From contig CM041465.1 in the NCBI GenBank assembly GCA_023213395.1, positions 95,177,741-95,241,740 on the forward strand: 64,000 nt of DNA, given 5' to 3'. The notes beneath the pieces are model-generated. The model had not been told where the DNA came from. It saw only the letters and a list, made by a program, of their open reading frames with translations, and ran no database searches. This document shows positions 1-14,117 of this stretch, in pieces. This DNA comes from Cycas panzhihuaensis (lineage: Eukaryota > Cycadophyta). Position 1 is the first letter of the stretch. Each line of letters begins with the position of its first letter. Both the position numbers and the translations under genes were made by a program.

Positions 1-1319
1 ACTTCAGCCAACTGTGGTCTATTTTAACTAAGGCGAGTATGTGCATAAGTCAAGAACTAATAGTATAAATCATACAAATGAGATTCCTTTTAGGAATAAT
101 GTAAGTTATTTTTGAATAACTGAAAACTAAAATAGAAAGTTGCTAAATGTGCTTGCTTGCTTTGTTGTTATTGCTGCTTTATGTGATGCTTTATGTTATG
201 TGTGTAAATAGAAAAAACATGTTAGATTTATTAGGAGAACCATATGTTGATTTTGATCTAAGGTTTCCCTTACTTTAGTACAATGTTTCTAAATATGTTT
301 ATAGAAATTTCAATATAAAATCTATAATGGGCTAAAAATCAGATTAACTTACCACTAAAATATTGATTTTCTAAATCTATATGCATGCTATTTTGCCCCA
401 TTTTGTGATTTTTTCATAAAATTTACAAATAATGATAAATAGGCATAATTTTCTAAAAATTATAAATATGAAGGCCTAAATAATGGAATTTGAATTTATG
501 ATAGAAAGAAAAAGTGTTCAAAATATTATTTTTAATAGAGTAATGAAGTCAGATTTCTAAAAATGCAGAAAAAAAATTTGCTCAAAAAAAACACAAAAGC
601 AAAATCCTACCAGATCCACTGTCTTAGAATCTAAACTTAAATATGGAAAATTTTATATATTAACATGTAAATCAACTTTTCCTTCTACACCAACTCCAAA
701 ATCATCCAAAAAATTACTTGAAATGCCCTCACAATATCCTTTGTAGGGTTGAGTAGGCAAATTTAGCATCTGTGAGAAACTTGCATAGATCTCACTAACT
801 GGTAGATGAAATTTGATGAGATTTATCTTAAAATGGTCCTAAGATATAAATCTACCAGATCCCTCAAAAATAATTTCAATTTTTTAGCTTATAATTAAAG
901 GATTTTATTGGGAAAAGTGCCTTAAGTTACTTATCTACAAAATTTACACTTTTATTTCAGCTAAAACTTACTATTGTAGGATGAATCTAAAGTTTCTCTA
1001 GAATACAAAAATGATACTCTAATCAAGATGACCTTGCATACCAAATTTTTTTAAAATATGAGATAATCAAAATTTTCATAAAATTATAGGCCTTTAATGC
1101 TTACAAGAATGTTTCAGCAAGCAAATGGCTTTAAAAGCTTATATTTTCCACCTCTAAAATTTTACACAAATAGATAAAGTAACAACATATAAATTACTAT
1201 AATTTTAAACTCTTAAAATGTTAAAAATAATGAGTGCACTCTCAATACTTCATATTAAAGGTGAATGGGAGGCAAAATGACTCTATGCAAGTGGAGTGGA
1301 GTGAATAGATCTCATTTTA
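1..1319 (-). mobile_element. Copia element F, 5' leader, cut by the window edge
   Basis: This stretch aligns by eye along its length with the leader of copia C (about 27960-29321) and, inverted, with that of copia D (36948-38340). It is the untranslated region between the 5' LTR and gag of a minus-strand element whose body lies left of the window. Only one copy of the 28-base unit that is tripled in C and D is present, near 160-195. There is no long ORF. Confidence 0.8.
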
Positions 1320-1331
1320 GCTCTGATACGA
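1320..1331 (-). promoter_or_regulatory. Primer binding site of copia F
   Basis: Read on the minus strand this is TCGTATCAGAGC, one base from the TGGTATCAGAGC complementary to the initiator tRNA-Met 3' end. It lies two bases inside the LTR, as in copia C. Confidence 0.75.
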
Positions 1332-1333
1332 CA

Positions 1334-1644
1334 TGAAGGAAGGATGGATTCAAGGAATAAATCACTCACATATACACAATGGTAATGGAGAATGAAAAGG
1401 AGATAAAATAAGATATGAGAGCAAGCTTGGAGATGATAATGAATGATGACCCCCTCACTGAGATTTCACTTTTTATTATTGAGGGTGAGCATTAGGGTTA
1501 GAATTTTCTCACTGAATGATATGAACCCAAAAATATATTTAAATGCACATAAAGTATATTTCACTAAGAGACTAATGCTAACAATATATCCTAAGGTCAC
1601 GTAATTAATCTACACAGATGACCTTGATACATTAATCTCTTTCA
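1334..1644 (-). repeat. 5' LTR of copia F (C/D/F subfamily)
   Basis: The 311-base LTR starts TGAAGGAAGG and ends CTCTTTCA on the plus strand, matching the LTRs of C (22021-22332) and D end to end. The primer site at its left shows that it is the 5' LTR of a minus-strand element. The other LTR is outside the window, so neither TSD nor age can be read. Confidence 0.88.
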
Positions 1645-3216
<1,572 letters not shown>

Positions 3217-3245
3217 AGAATCTTTAACCAAAATATACAACAAGT

Positions 3246-3551
3246 TGTTGGGCGAAGGATCTAATTTCCACACTCCACTATACTAAAGGAATGGCACATA
3301 ATAAGAGTAAAATGAAGAAAATAAAATTGAGAGAAAAAAAAAGAGGTGAGAATTATGACTCTCCCTTTCACATTTAGCCTTATATATCAGAGGATGTGCA
3401 TTAGGGTTTCTAAAGGAGTTTTCTACCTAATGACATGATCCTAAAATTACACTTAAATGTAAATGAAATTACATTTAACTATGTGACTTAACCAACATAA
3501 AGTCACATTCATATAATTAATCTAGTGACATTGACGTATTAACATTCATCA
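3246..3551 (-). repeat. 3' LTR of copia A
   Basis: 306 bases, TGTTGGGCG to CATTCATCA, pairing with 50482-50786. A TATA box is readable on the minus strand (CTGATATATAAGGCT, 3376-3390). A purine-rich tract, reverse complement of ATCCCCTTCTTGAT, adjoins its right side at 3552-3565. Confidence 0.92.
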
Positions 3552-3791
3552 ATCCCCTTCTTGATGGTAAAAGGTTATTATGATAAAATTTATTCTATGA
3601 AGTCTTCATTTGAGCCTCATTATTACATTAATACTTTTGTGGGAAAACCCTCATGGAAAATAAAAAAACCATAAACTTTCTAAGATCTATAGCCCCTTAA
3701 ATTAAAATAGCTAAGGCGACTCTTGATGCAGCCTGATAGCTAAGTAGGTTAAATATGCAACTTGATTTGTTGAGTCTCCATATATCATTTG

Positions 3792-4453
3792 TATTAAATA
3801 TTGTGATAATAAAGTTTGGAGGCTAAAATCTTGATAGGTTGGCAACGTAGTTTCTCCTATAAAATTCCTCAGGAGAGGCCAAGGGGGTAGGGAGTCCACC
3901 TTGTTAAGGGATATAGGGAGGACTAGAAACCCCCCCTTGTCTTGCAAAGAGGGGGTTCAAGGGCAATAGCACCAGATCCAAAAAGCTAGCACTAAAAAGC
4001 ATACTAAATTGTAAAGAGAATTGAGATTGTTCATTCAAAATATTCCAGATTTAATGGTTGAGATTTATGCCTTCTATGAATCTCTCATATAGTCTATTTA
4101 GGGTATTTTTTCATTATGTTGATAGTGTTCAATGTACTAGATATATTGTGATGAGTTGGATGGTTGGTTATTATTATTGTGAGCATTTTACTATAGATTA
4201 TATACATTTCTCTATTCTTTGATAATAAAGATTGATATATTTCCTGTGTGGATGTTTCCCTAATACACTACTAGGATTTTACCATGCTATATTGGGTATA
4301 TATGTGATACTTTAGCTTTCTAATTTATTTATTATATTATCTCTGGTTTAAGAACTTACATATTAAATTTTAATTTTGATTCTTATAACTAGTTGCAAAA
4401 TAATTTAGATCTTGGTGGTAGTTTCTAGTTATTGAGATTGAGTTTACTCAATA
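3792..4453. mobile_element. Solo LTR (662 bp) inside copia A
   Basis: The 3' untranslated region of A is collinear with those of B and C except for this block. It is flanked by ATTTG at 3787-3791 and 4454-4458, and removing the block plus one ATTTG restores the sequence seen in C near 22578. The ends read TATT...AATA, consistent with TG...CA ends that each suffered one C-to-T type change. There is no primer site, PPT or coding sequence inside, so it is best read as a solo LTR of an unidentified family. Confidence 0.7.
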
Positions 4454-4649
4454 ATTTGGTCACCCCCTATGCCTTTTTAGGTTTGCACAGGTTCTAATTT
4501 TCTAAGACTAGTATAACCCTTATCCTTCTGTGCCCACAAGAGGTTTTCACAAATAGGATAGAGTAAAGACTTACTCTTATTCTTTCACACCCACAATAGA
4601 TTTCCATGAATAGTATAGAGTATGATGATCTTGTTGTCATCTCCTTCGA

Positions 4650-6783
4650 TCAGTTAGAGATGGAGGCTTGAAGGCTGAGCTACCTATGGAACTATTCAAA
4701 CTTTACCCTTTGCAGTAATTTGGTAAAGATATTGACCACTTGATCTACTGTGGAGTAGTACTCCACTAAATTATATCATCATGAACTAGTTCTTGAATCC
4801 TATGGACTTCTATACTTATGTATTTAGTATGATCATGAAATACATGAATTTTTGCCATGTGAATTGCTAATTGATTATCCACACGAAGGCTAGTAGGACT
4901 TTTTTTCGAGATATTCAATATTTCTAATAATTTCCTAAGCCATATCACCTCTTTGCTAGTCTAAGAAGTAGTAATGTATTTAGCTTCAATAGCTGAATCA
5001 TCAATTATCTTCTATCATCTAGATCTTCATGATATTGGTGCTATTTTAAGAAACATTACGTACTCAGACATGGATCTCCCTATGTATTTATCTCCAACAA
5101 AGTTTGCGTCTATGTATACATATAGTTTAAACTCTGAATTAGGTTCATACTATAGAGCATATTTACTAGTCATCTTAAAGTACCTTAACACTCGTACTAC
5201 TGCTTGCTAGTGATTTTACTTAGGATTTTTTATACAACGAGTAAGAATACCAATAGAGTATGGAATATCAGGTCTTGTATTAGTAGTATAGATAAGACTA
5301 CCTACAAGTTGCATATAAAATATTATATTTACCTCTCGATCATCACCATTGGTTGTCAATTTGATATTGGGTTCCATTAGAGTGGCTATAATTCAAACAT
5401 CTTTCAATTAAAACTTTGTTAGAAGATCATTAATGTACTTTTCATGAGAAAGAAAGATTTTTCCATCTTTGTGAGTGACTTCAATCCCTAAGTAGTATTT
5501 CATCAACTTAAAGGTCAGATAATTTAAATATTTTAGCTAAGTCCTTCTTTAGCTAGTTGATTGCCTATTCACTGTTTCTCGTTATAAGCATATCATCCAT
5601 AAAGATTAAGAGATAAGTAACTTTATATTTTTAGTATTTGATGAACAATGTTGCATCAATATCTTAGTAGTCATAAACCTCATATCCAAGTTGTCTCATT
5701 CTTTCTGACAACTTAGTAAACCAAGCACAAGAGGCTTGTTTAAAGTTGTACAAGGATTTTTTAAGTCTGCACACCTTATGCTCTCGACTAGCAATCTTAA
5801 ATCTTTCAAGCTGAGCCATGTAGATTTCTTCTTAAAGATCACCATTGAGAAATGTGGTTTTTATATCAAGCTAGTGAATCTTCTAGCCCTGTTGAGTTAC
5901 CAAGGCCATAAGAGTTTTGATTGTGGACCACTTGGTTGTAGGTGCAAAGACTTTAGTGTATTCGATGCCTTCCCTTTGTGTGAATCCCTTTGCTACTAAC
6001 CTCGCCTTATATTTTCCAAGGGTGCCATCAGATCTATATTTATTTTTGTACACCTATTTGTTTTAAACTATCTATCTTCTAAGTAGTAGGTCGACGAGCT
6101 CCTATGTGCCATTTTTTATAAGAGATTGATACTCTTCATTCATAGCATTCCTTCAATCTATGTGTTTTATAGCTTTTTGGCATGAGAGGGGATTTTCATT
6201 AAGAGCAAGATACTAGTTTTAACTCATTGAAAAGTAAGTCATATATGTTAACTCTATAGGTACTTCAGGTGCCAAGTTTGCCCATCTCATCAGGTCATAT
6301 ATCCTTATTTAATTAGATGGCTTTACAAGAACCTCGAGTTAGGAATGCGATCTTTATTTCTCCAACTACATGGTCTTTGTTTAGATTCTAAAAAGAATAA
6401 TTTTGCATATTTTTTGAGGAGGATGTTGACACATCTAGGGAGCATGGTCCATCTGCTACTACTTTATCTTTGTCAACTCTGTTATTTTCGAATGGTGGTG
6501 CATGATGTACACTGATTGGTACAAAGTCATAACTATTATCCTTTGTGGCTTTATTGTCAAATTCTAATAGTTTAAGTAACTCTTGAATGTCTTCCCCCTA
6601 AATTTTAGAATCTGTATATCATATTGAATAACATCATAATAATGGTAATTTAGTATTTTATAGTTTAATTATAATAATTGATCCTTTGTTTTAGTAAATA
6701 CCACATCTTTGGTGATGATAATCTTTTGTTATGAAGGCATAAAGACCTTGTACCCTTTCTTGTCCATAAGGTATCTATTAAAA
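4650..6783 (-). pseudogene. Copia A pol, RT and RNase H part
   Basis: Decayed reverse transcriptase and RNase H of a copia polyprotein, which would copy element RNA to DNA in the cytoplasmic particle. It aligns with copia C 22779-24950. The best-kept piece is 4766-4948, with the RNase H residues LRVDNQLAIHMAK and the following HDHTKYIS. The frame ends at a TGA (4650-4652) at the same place as in C and D. Many stops and frameshifts break it. Upstream it is interrupted at 6783 by copia B and continues at 46079. Confidence 0.85.
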
Positions 6784-7007
6784 TATTGGATGAAGGATGA
6801 GAGGTGAGAATTATGATTCTCCCTTTCACATTTAGTCTTATATATCAGAGGATATACATTAGGGTTTCCAAAAGAGTTTCTTGCCTAATGGCATGATCCT
6901 GAAATTACACTTAAATATAAATGAAATTACATTTAACTATGTGACAGCTAACCTAAAGTCACCTTCATATAATTAATCTAATGACCTTGATACATTAACA
7001 TCAATCA
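6784..7007 (-). repeat. 3' LTR of copia B, internally deleted
   Basis: 224 bases against 284 in its partner at 45795-46078 and about 305 in copia A. The sequence jumps from TATTGGATGAAGGAT to GAGAGGTGAG, removing about 80 bases from the left part. The first dinucleotide is TA instead of TG. The PPT, reverse complement of ACCTCCCCCTTAATGG, follows at 7008. Confidence 0.88.
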
Positions 7008-7438
7008 ACCTCCCCCTTAATGGTAAAAGGTTATTATAATAAAATCTATTCTATGAGGTCTTTATTTGAGCCTCATTATTATATTGACATTTTTGTGGAA
7101 AAATATTCATAGGGAATAAAAACCCATGAACTTTCTAAGATCTATAGCCCCTTAAATCAAAATGGCCAAGGTGGCTCTTAATGTAGCTTGATATCCAAAA
7201 AGCTTGAATGTGTAACTTGATTTGTTGAGTCTCCATATACCATTTGGTCATTCTCCATGCCCTTTCAGGTTTTCATAGGTTTTGATTTTCTAAGTCTAGT
7301 ATAACCTTTATTCTTCCATGCCCATAAGGGTTTTTTACAAATAGGATAGAGTAGAGACTTACTCTTATTCTTTTGAGCCCACAAGGGGTTTTCATGAATA
7401 GAATAGAGTATGGTAATCCTATTGTCATCTCCTCTAAT

Positions 7439-10400
7439 CAGTCAAAGATAGAGGACCGAAGGTCGAGCTGCCTATGGAACTATTTAAACTTCACCCTTTA
7501 CAATGATTTGGTGAAGATACCGACCACTTAATCTGCTATGGAAAAGTACTCTAGTTGAATTATGCCATCATGAACTAGTTCTTGAATCCTATAGACTTTC
7601 ATACTTATGTGTTTAGTACGATCATGAAATATAGGATTTTTGCCATGTAGATTGCTAATTGATTATCTATACGAAGGCTAGTAGGACTTGCTTAGACAAT
7701 ATTTAATATTTCTAATAATTTTCTAAGCCATATCACCTTTTTGTTGGTCTCTAAAGTAGCAATGTATTTAGCTTCAACAATTGAATCAACAATTATCTTA
7801 TGCTATATAGATCTCCATGATATTGGTACTATTTCAAGAAATGTTACATACCTAGATATGGATCTCCATGTGTCTTTATCTTTAACAAAGTTTGAGTTTG
7901 TATATGCATATAGTTTAAACTCCAAATTGGGTTCATACAATAGGCTATATTTGTAGGTCATCTTAAGGTACCTCAACACTCACACTACTGCCTGTTAGTA
8001 ATTATATTTAGGATTTGTCATATAACAAGCAAGAATGCTGACAGAGTGTGTAATATCAGGTCTTGTAATTAGTAGTATAGATAAGACTACATATAAGTTG
8101 CTTATAAAGTGTTACGTCTACCTTTTGATCATCACCATCAATTGTTAGTTTAACATTAGGTTCCATTAGAGTGGCTGTAGTTCAAGCATCTTCCAACTAA
8201 AACTTTGTTAGAAGATCGTTGATGTACTTTTCTTGAGAAAAAAAGATTTTACCATTTTTCTAGGCGACTTCAATCCCCAAGTAGTATTTCATCAACACAA
8301 TGTCAGACAATTTGACCATTTAGCTAAGTCCTTCTTTTAACTAGCTAATTACTTGTTTATTGTTTCCCATAATAAGCATATCGTTCACAAAGATTAAGAG
8401 ATAAGTGACTTTATCTTGTTGGCATTTGATGAACAATGTTATATTAATATTGTAGTAGTCACAACCCTCATATCTAAGTTGCCTTATTCTTTCTGACAAC
8501 TTAGTGAACTAAGCACGAGAGGCTTGTTTAAGGTTGTATAAGGACTTTTTGAGCATGTACACCTTATGCTCTAGATCAATAATCTCAAATATTTCAAGCT
8601 GAGCCATATAGATTTTTTCTTCTAGATCACCATTGAGAAATATAGTTTTTACATTGGGTTGGTGAATCTTCCAACCCTATTGAGCTAGAAAGACCATAAG
8701 AGTTCTAATTGTGGGCCACTTGGTTGTAGGTACAAAGACTTTAGTTTAGTTGATGCCTTATCTTTGTATGAATCCTTTTACTACTAAAATCGCCTTGTGT
8801 TTTTCAAGGGTGCTATCAGATCTATATTTAATTTTATACACCTATTTATTTTGAACTATCTTTCTTCCAAGTGGTAGGTCAATGGGCTTCCATGTATCAT
8901 TTTTTATAAGAGATTAATACTCTTCATTTATAGCATTCCTCCAAGTTGTGTGTTTTATAACTTTTTAGTAAGAGAGGGGTTCTTCATTAAGAGTGAGATA
9001 TAATTTTACTAGTTCTAACTCATTGAAAAGTGATTCCTACATCTTGACTCTATAGATACTTCAAGTGCCAAATTTACCTACCTCATCAGGTCATATATCC
9101 TTATTTAGTTGGCAGGCTTAACGAGAACCTTGAGTTGGGAATGAGGTCTTTATTTCTCTAACTACATGGTCTTCATTTGGATCTTAAAAAGGATCATTTT
9201 GTATATTTATTGAGGAGGATATTAACGCATCTGGGGGAAATTGTTCTTTTACTACTATTTTGCCTTTGTCAACTTAAGGTAGAGAGGATGATTCTTCCTT
9301 TAATGGGCTAATAAGATTAATATAGTAAATATCTATCTAGATGGCTTTGGCTCATAAGTAGGTAGGTATATTTTTGTATACCAACATAGTTTGAGCCATG
9401 TTCATGATTGTCCTATTCATGTGCTCAACAACTCTATTTTATTATCGGGTACCTACTACTATTGTTTGATATTTGATACCATTGTCTTGAAGATAGATTT
9501 TAAATTCATGTAAATTATATTCACCACCATTATTAGTTTGAAGACATTTGAGTTGATAACTTAACTCTTTTTCAGTGTGGCCTTTGAATTCTTGAAATAC
9601 ACAAAAGACTTCATCTTTTTAGTGTAGAAAAGCTACCCATACTTTCCTAGTGAAATCATCAATAAAAGAGATGTAATATAACTTGCCATTTATTGAAGGA
9701 ATGGGCATTGGTCCACATAGATCATAGTGTACTAATTGTAATAGATGGCTCAATTTTTACTGATATTTGGGAAAGGGTTATCGATGAGATTTGAAAATAA
9801 TACAAGCTTCATATTTGAAGGGCTTGGAGGAGAACTTTAGAAGACTTGGAGGAGTATTATAAAGATCTCTAAGTCTATCAATGTGAATATGGCCCATGTG
9901 AGCATGCCAAAGAGCTTCTGGTGACAACGTTAGGTGGATCAAGATGGTGTTAAATATAAATTCTTCATTGGCACAAGGGCTTTGGGTATAATAGGTTTCA
10001 AAATATAGAGAGTCATTTAGTCAAAAGAGTTTTCTAGTGGGATGTCTAGTTAAGACCACTCAATTTGTTGGAGGGTAAATGACCTGGAGAGTTTGGTCAT
10101 TTACAGTAACACTAAGATTAAATCCATGGGAGACAAGAGTGGATAAGGATAATAGATTTTATTTCAGATTAGGAATATACAAGACAACAATTAATGTAAA
10201 GTCTCTTAAGCTTGGGAGTTTCAAGAGAATGTTTATAATACCTTTGACCAGTTGTTGGGATTTGTCAGCCATGTGAATGACACCATATACATTAGAATCA
10301 AAAGTTTGATATAGATCCTGATTATAGGTTATATAATGTATCGCTCCTATATCCATGATCCATAAGGAGGTGTTTGAAGTTATGCTATTTATAATTCCAA

Positions 10401-11561
10401 TAGGACTTGGCATTGGTGAAGGGAATTCACAAGTGATATATTCACATCGAGCTTCAAAGTATCTCTGTGGTTGATCAATGACATTTGATATTAAAGATCT
10501 CTCAATTCTTTGAAAATATACTTATACAAAATCTGCACCCCTAAATGATTTTTCATGAGTTTCCTCAACATTGGGAGCTCCACGTTTTGGTTGGAACTTG
10601 GCCAACTTATAAGTGGTAATTCTACAATATTTTGCAAGGTGTCCTTTACGGTTATATTGATCACACATAATACTTTGATTACCAGTCTCTGAAGAGGTAC
10701 TAGTTTGGCTTGAGTATCTTGTTTTTTATTAAGGTAGTCCTTACCTTTAAGATTGTTAAGGCTGTGACTGAGGGATTAGTTGACCTTGTGGACGATTTCC
10801 CATATTTCTTCCTCTTCATCTTGCTTGTTTATTTTCTCTGTCATGAAAGAGACCTTGATTTTTTATGTAGCAAGCTTCTTCTTCCACCTTAAAGGCTATA
10901 TCTGGAAGAGAGTCAAAGGCTACAAAGTTGATATCAAAGGTCTTGTCAAATTCTATAAACTTCTTGGCAAGTACTTCAAAGTTTAGTGTCTTCAATATTC
11001 CACTAGATTAAAGATTTCCAAGCAAGTTTTTATAATTAGGAATATGTAGACATGATTGGATCAAGAATGTCCAAGTGATGCATTAGGTCTTAAAATCTTT
11101 ATTGATTGTCTATTTTATTAGTCAAAGGAGATTTATTGTCTCATGAGCTTGTCCCTTCTTCATTTTTATCTTATTCATCTTTAAGACTAGATGAACATAT
11201 TCAAGGTCAGACTTTGCATTGAAATTCTTTTAAGAACCTCGAGGATGTTCAAGGTTATATCATGTTGTTCTTCATTAATTATATTGTGCAAGGAGTGATT
11301 AGTAACTAGTAGAATACCTGCATGAATCTTCTCATCATTGATCTCCTATTGTAGTTTAGCTATAGGATTTGTTGGAGCTATAGGTGGCATTCTTCTAGAG
11401 GTAGGTGTCATTATTATCGCAAGAGTGACAGGTGTAAGCTACAGATGGGCTCTCCAAAGGCCTTCATACTTAGTGGCATTCTTAATTCCAATATACCATA
11501 GATCCCAATTATCTTTTCTTTTTAAGATGCAGTTTACATTCTACTTAAATTGAGAAGACAT
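7439..11561 (-). pseudogene. Copia B gag-pol polyprotein, decayed
   Basis: Single copia-type polyprotein on the minus strand. The start ATG (11559-11561) gives the gag N-terminus MSSQFK shared with C and D. Order: Gag (about 11561-10600), protease near 10340-10375 with WIMDIGA kept, pre-integrase and integrase core (about 10050-9300), RT (about 8970-7990), RNase H (about 7940-7440), stop at 7439-7441. At about 9290 some 480 bases, from the integrase tail to the linker before RT, are missing relative to C; the junction shows a short CTTC match. Many stops elsewhere. It cannot make a working polyprotein. Confidence 0.85.
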
Positions 11562-12057
11562 AGTAAAGATGATGAAGTAAAAGAGATAGTGAGGAAATAG
11601 TAAAAGAAAATGTCACCGATACATATGGCTGATACACCTTGTGCAATAGGGAGAAATATGATTAAGTAACAAGTAATGATAATAGGCTACCAACACTTAC
11701 CGAAAATACTCTTAACATAGTAGGCTTTGATGATGTGTACAAAGGGTAATATAAGGATCACAAAGATAAAATGATGTATCATATGATAATAAAATCAAGA
11801 TTATGCTCATGTAGAAGCTAGCATGTGGGTGCACACAACTAAAAAACCAAATCTAATATAAGATCTGTGATCAAACCTAAACTTCTATCTCAAGTTCAAA
11901 GTAGTGGAGATGTCGATGCCTTAAGGGGCTTATAGTATACGTATTAGGGCCTTCATCTGCGATACCCACATCTATGTTTGGTGATGAAATCCAAGTCATA
12001 GTGGATCTTAGGTACTCCCAGTCCTCACCTAGTTCACTAATGCGCAACTATATACCT
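11562..12057 (-). other. Copia B leader, gag-proximal part
   Basis: Untranslated leader next to gag, aligning with 27341-27740 of C. It stops at CTATATACCT, where the Tat element begins, and resumes at 36589. Confidence 0.85.
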
Positions 12058-14098
12058 TGTTTCCTGACTACCAAGAATGGGCATAGGCGAGTTGACTCAG
12101 GTAAGTATAGGTACACTTTTATCCCTTATCATTATTAGTTCTAGGAAAGGTTGATTGAAGCATTGCATCTACATCACATGATGATTGACTTATCACATAA
12201 CCACTATGCATCCATTACTTAACTATATTATATCTCAATACTTTTCAGCTAATGACGATTTAGGGATGTATATCCTATGGTGCTCTACAACCCTCTTTCG
12301 TGTCTCCACAATGTTCCCATCCCTTAGGTTTCCAAGAGGCTATTAGTAAGGAGGTCACTGCTAGTAGCAGTATACACAACCTATTTCTGCACTTTCTACC
12401 AGTCTTGTAGGACCTACACAAGTGGGATTTCAACCTCGTATCACCCCTTGCTTGTCTCTTGGTGTTAGGCTTCGTTGAGGTTGCAAAAGTTACACTTTGT
12501 AACTTTTGCAATATTAGCGATAAACATAACATCATCCACAACTTGTTGCTTGCATTCTAAGAGATTTATTACTTTTATCCCCCTTCGTCTTCTCAGTACT
12601 TGGATAGCGTGGAGTATTTCTTACCAGGAGTGTTAGCCATTCTGAGGCTAACTGCCCTCTCTCTCCTCTTAGCCCCTTTTTCCCCTATGGTTTGCAAAAT
12701 AGCATACAAGGAACTAATATTAGTTTTGTGCTGGAAATATTTCTTTTGGTTAAATTACTATATATCATATTATCCCACATATTGTATTTGTTGCCCCTTG
12801 GGAAAGGGCAAACATCACTTGGTTGCAGGTTTTTATCTTACCATGCATGGAGAGGAAGAAGGGAATCCCAATCTAGGTACGCCCCCACGTTTCCAACCAT
12901 TATTTCATTTTGGGTCTTCAATTTTTAAGATAGAATGGTAATTACTTTTGCTTTTTTCTTTCTTGCAATACTTTCTTTCTCTTTTTTGTTTCCTTTTAAC
13001 TTGGGGAAAGGTAAGGGAGCCCCCACCCCTCTTGATTGACACCATTCTGTTACGCCTCCCGTGGTTAGGGTAGAACGAGGAAAGCAAGCACAACAAGGGC
13101 AACTCTACTATCAACTACCTAGCTCCAGGTACGCCTTTTGCTTCCCTTAATCCTCCTCTCCTTACTTCCTCCCTTTTGCCCACATATCATTTAAGGAAAG
13201 GAAAAGAAGAAGAACTAGTTTAGGCCATTTGTACTTAGCTAGTTTGCATGCTTGCTTAATAAAGTACATGTAACTAGAATCCTACACATTTACATGCCTA
13301 CTTGGTTGTATTGCTTAGTCAACTTGTATCTTTTGCATATGCCTCACATTATATAGCTACCTTATTATCTCTCTTTCTTTCATGTTTAAAGGATAAAGAG
13401 AGCAAGGATATATGTGTGTGAGACAAATGAGTGAGAACTTTATATAGTTTCTTTACTTAGTGACTTCTTGTATTTAAGGACACATTGTTATATGCACCAC
13501 AACTCCTCTACACTATTCGACATCACAACCAACAAACATAAACCTTGAGACATTCCTTTAATCGATTCCTATCCCTAAGATCCTTTTGGATTTGACACCT
13601 TAAGGGTACTCCAATTTTAGGTTGCTTTCCTTATCTCCCCTAGCTATCTTAGGCAGACTACCCTAGCATGGCCTTTAGGTCGATACTTAACCTGTGAGCC
13701 TAGTCACCCCACTAACTCCTTACATGTGTGTGTGTTATTATTTTCTCCTTCGTTTACTAAAACACTTCCTTCATACACTCTTTCCTATGTGAGAAGTGAT
13801 CCTCGTACCTATCTTTTTCTCCCTCCTTTGGCCACCGAAGGATGAGAGGGTCCTTCTCTTTAAGGTTACTTAGGAAAATAAGGATATCCCTCGCGTATTC
13901 ATTACTCCTAATCGAGGTAGAGTTACCTCAAAGGAAGTTCATGCGCCATTTGCGGGTCCTGAACCTATGTTCTAATGTATAGATGCCCTTTGTGGGTGAT
14001 TCTTTCACTTACCCCATAAGATCCTTAACCTTGGAACCTTTTATTATTTGGTTTGATCTCATCCAAGTGTAGTTACCCCCTCTAGAGGTATAATTCCA
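12058..14098 (+). repeat. 5' LTR of the Tat element, lacking 1,075 bp
   Basis: 2,041 bases, TGTTTCCTGA to ATTCCA, collinear with the 3' LTR at 33475-36588 except for a gap at 12320/12321. There the 3' LTR carries 1,075 more bases (33736-34810). The homology then resumes at CCCTTAGG. The missing part lies in the first half, where promoter sequences are expected. Reading frames inside are chance. Confidence 0.88.
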
Positions 14099-14099
14099 C

Positions 14100-14117
14100 T
14101 GGTGACCATACTGGGGA
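14100..14117 (+). promoter_or_regulatory. Primer binding site of the Tat element
   Basis: TGGTGACCATACTGGGGA follows the LTR. It resembles the TGGCGACTCYGCTGGGGA primer site known from Ogre/Tat-type elements, which pairs with a tRNA-Arg 3' end, with a few changes. The tRNA assignment is from memory. Confidence 0.6.

Noticed and set aside
12600-12941. 113-codon plus-strand frame
   Set aside because: It lies in the Tat 5' LTR. The matching part of the 3' LTR has different stops, so the frame is not conserved.
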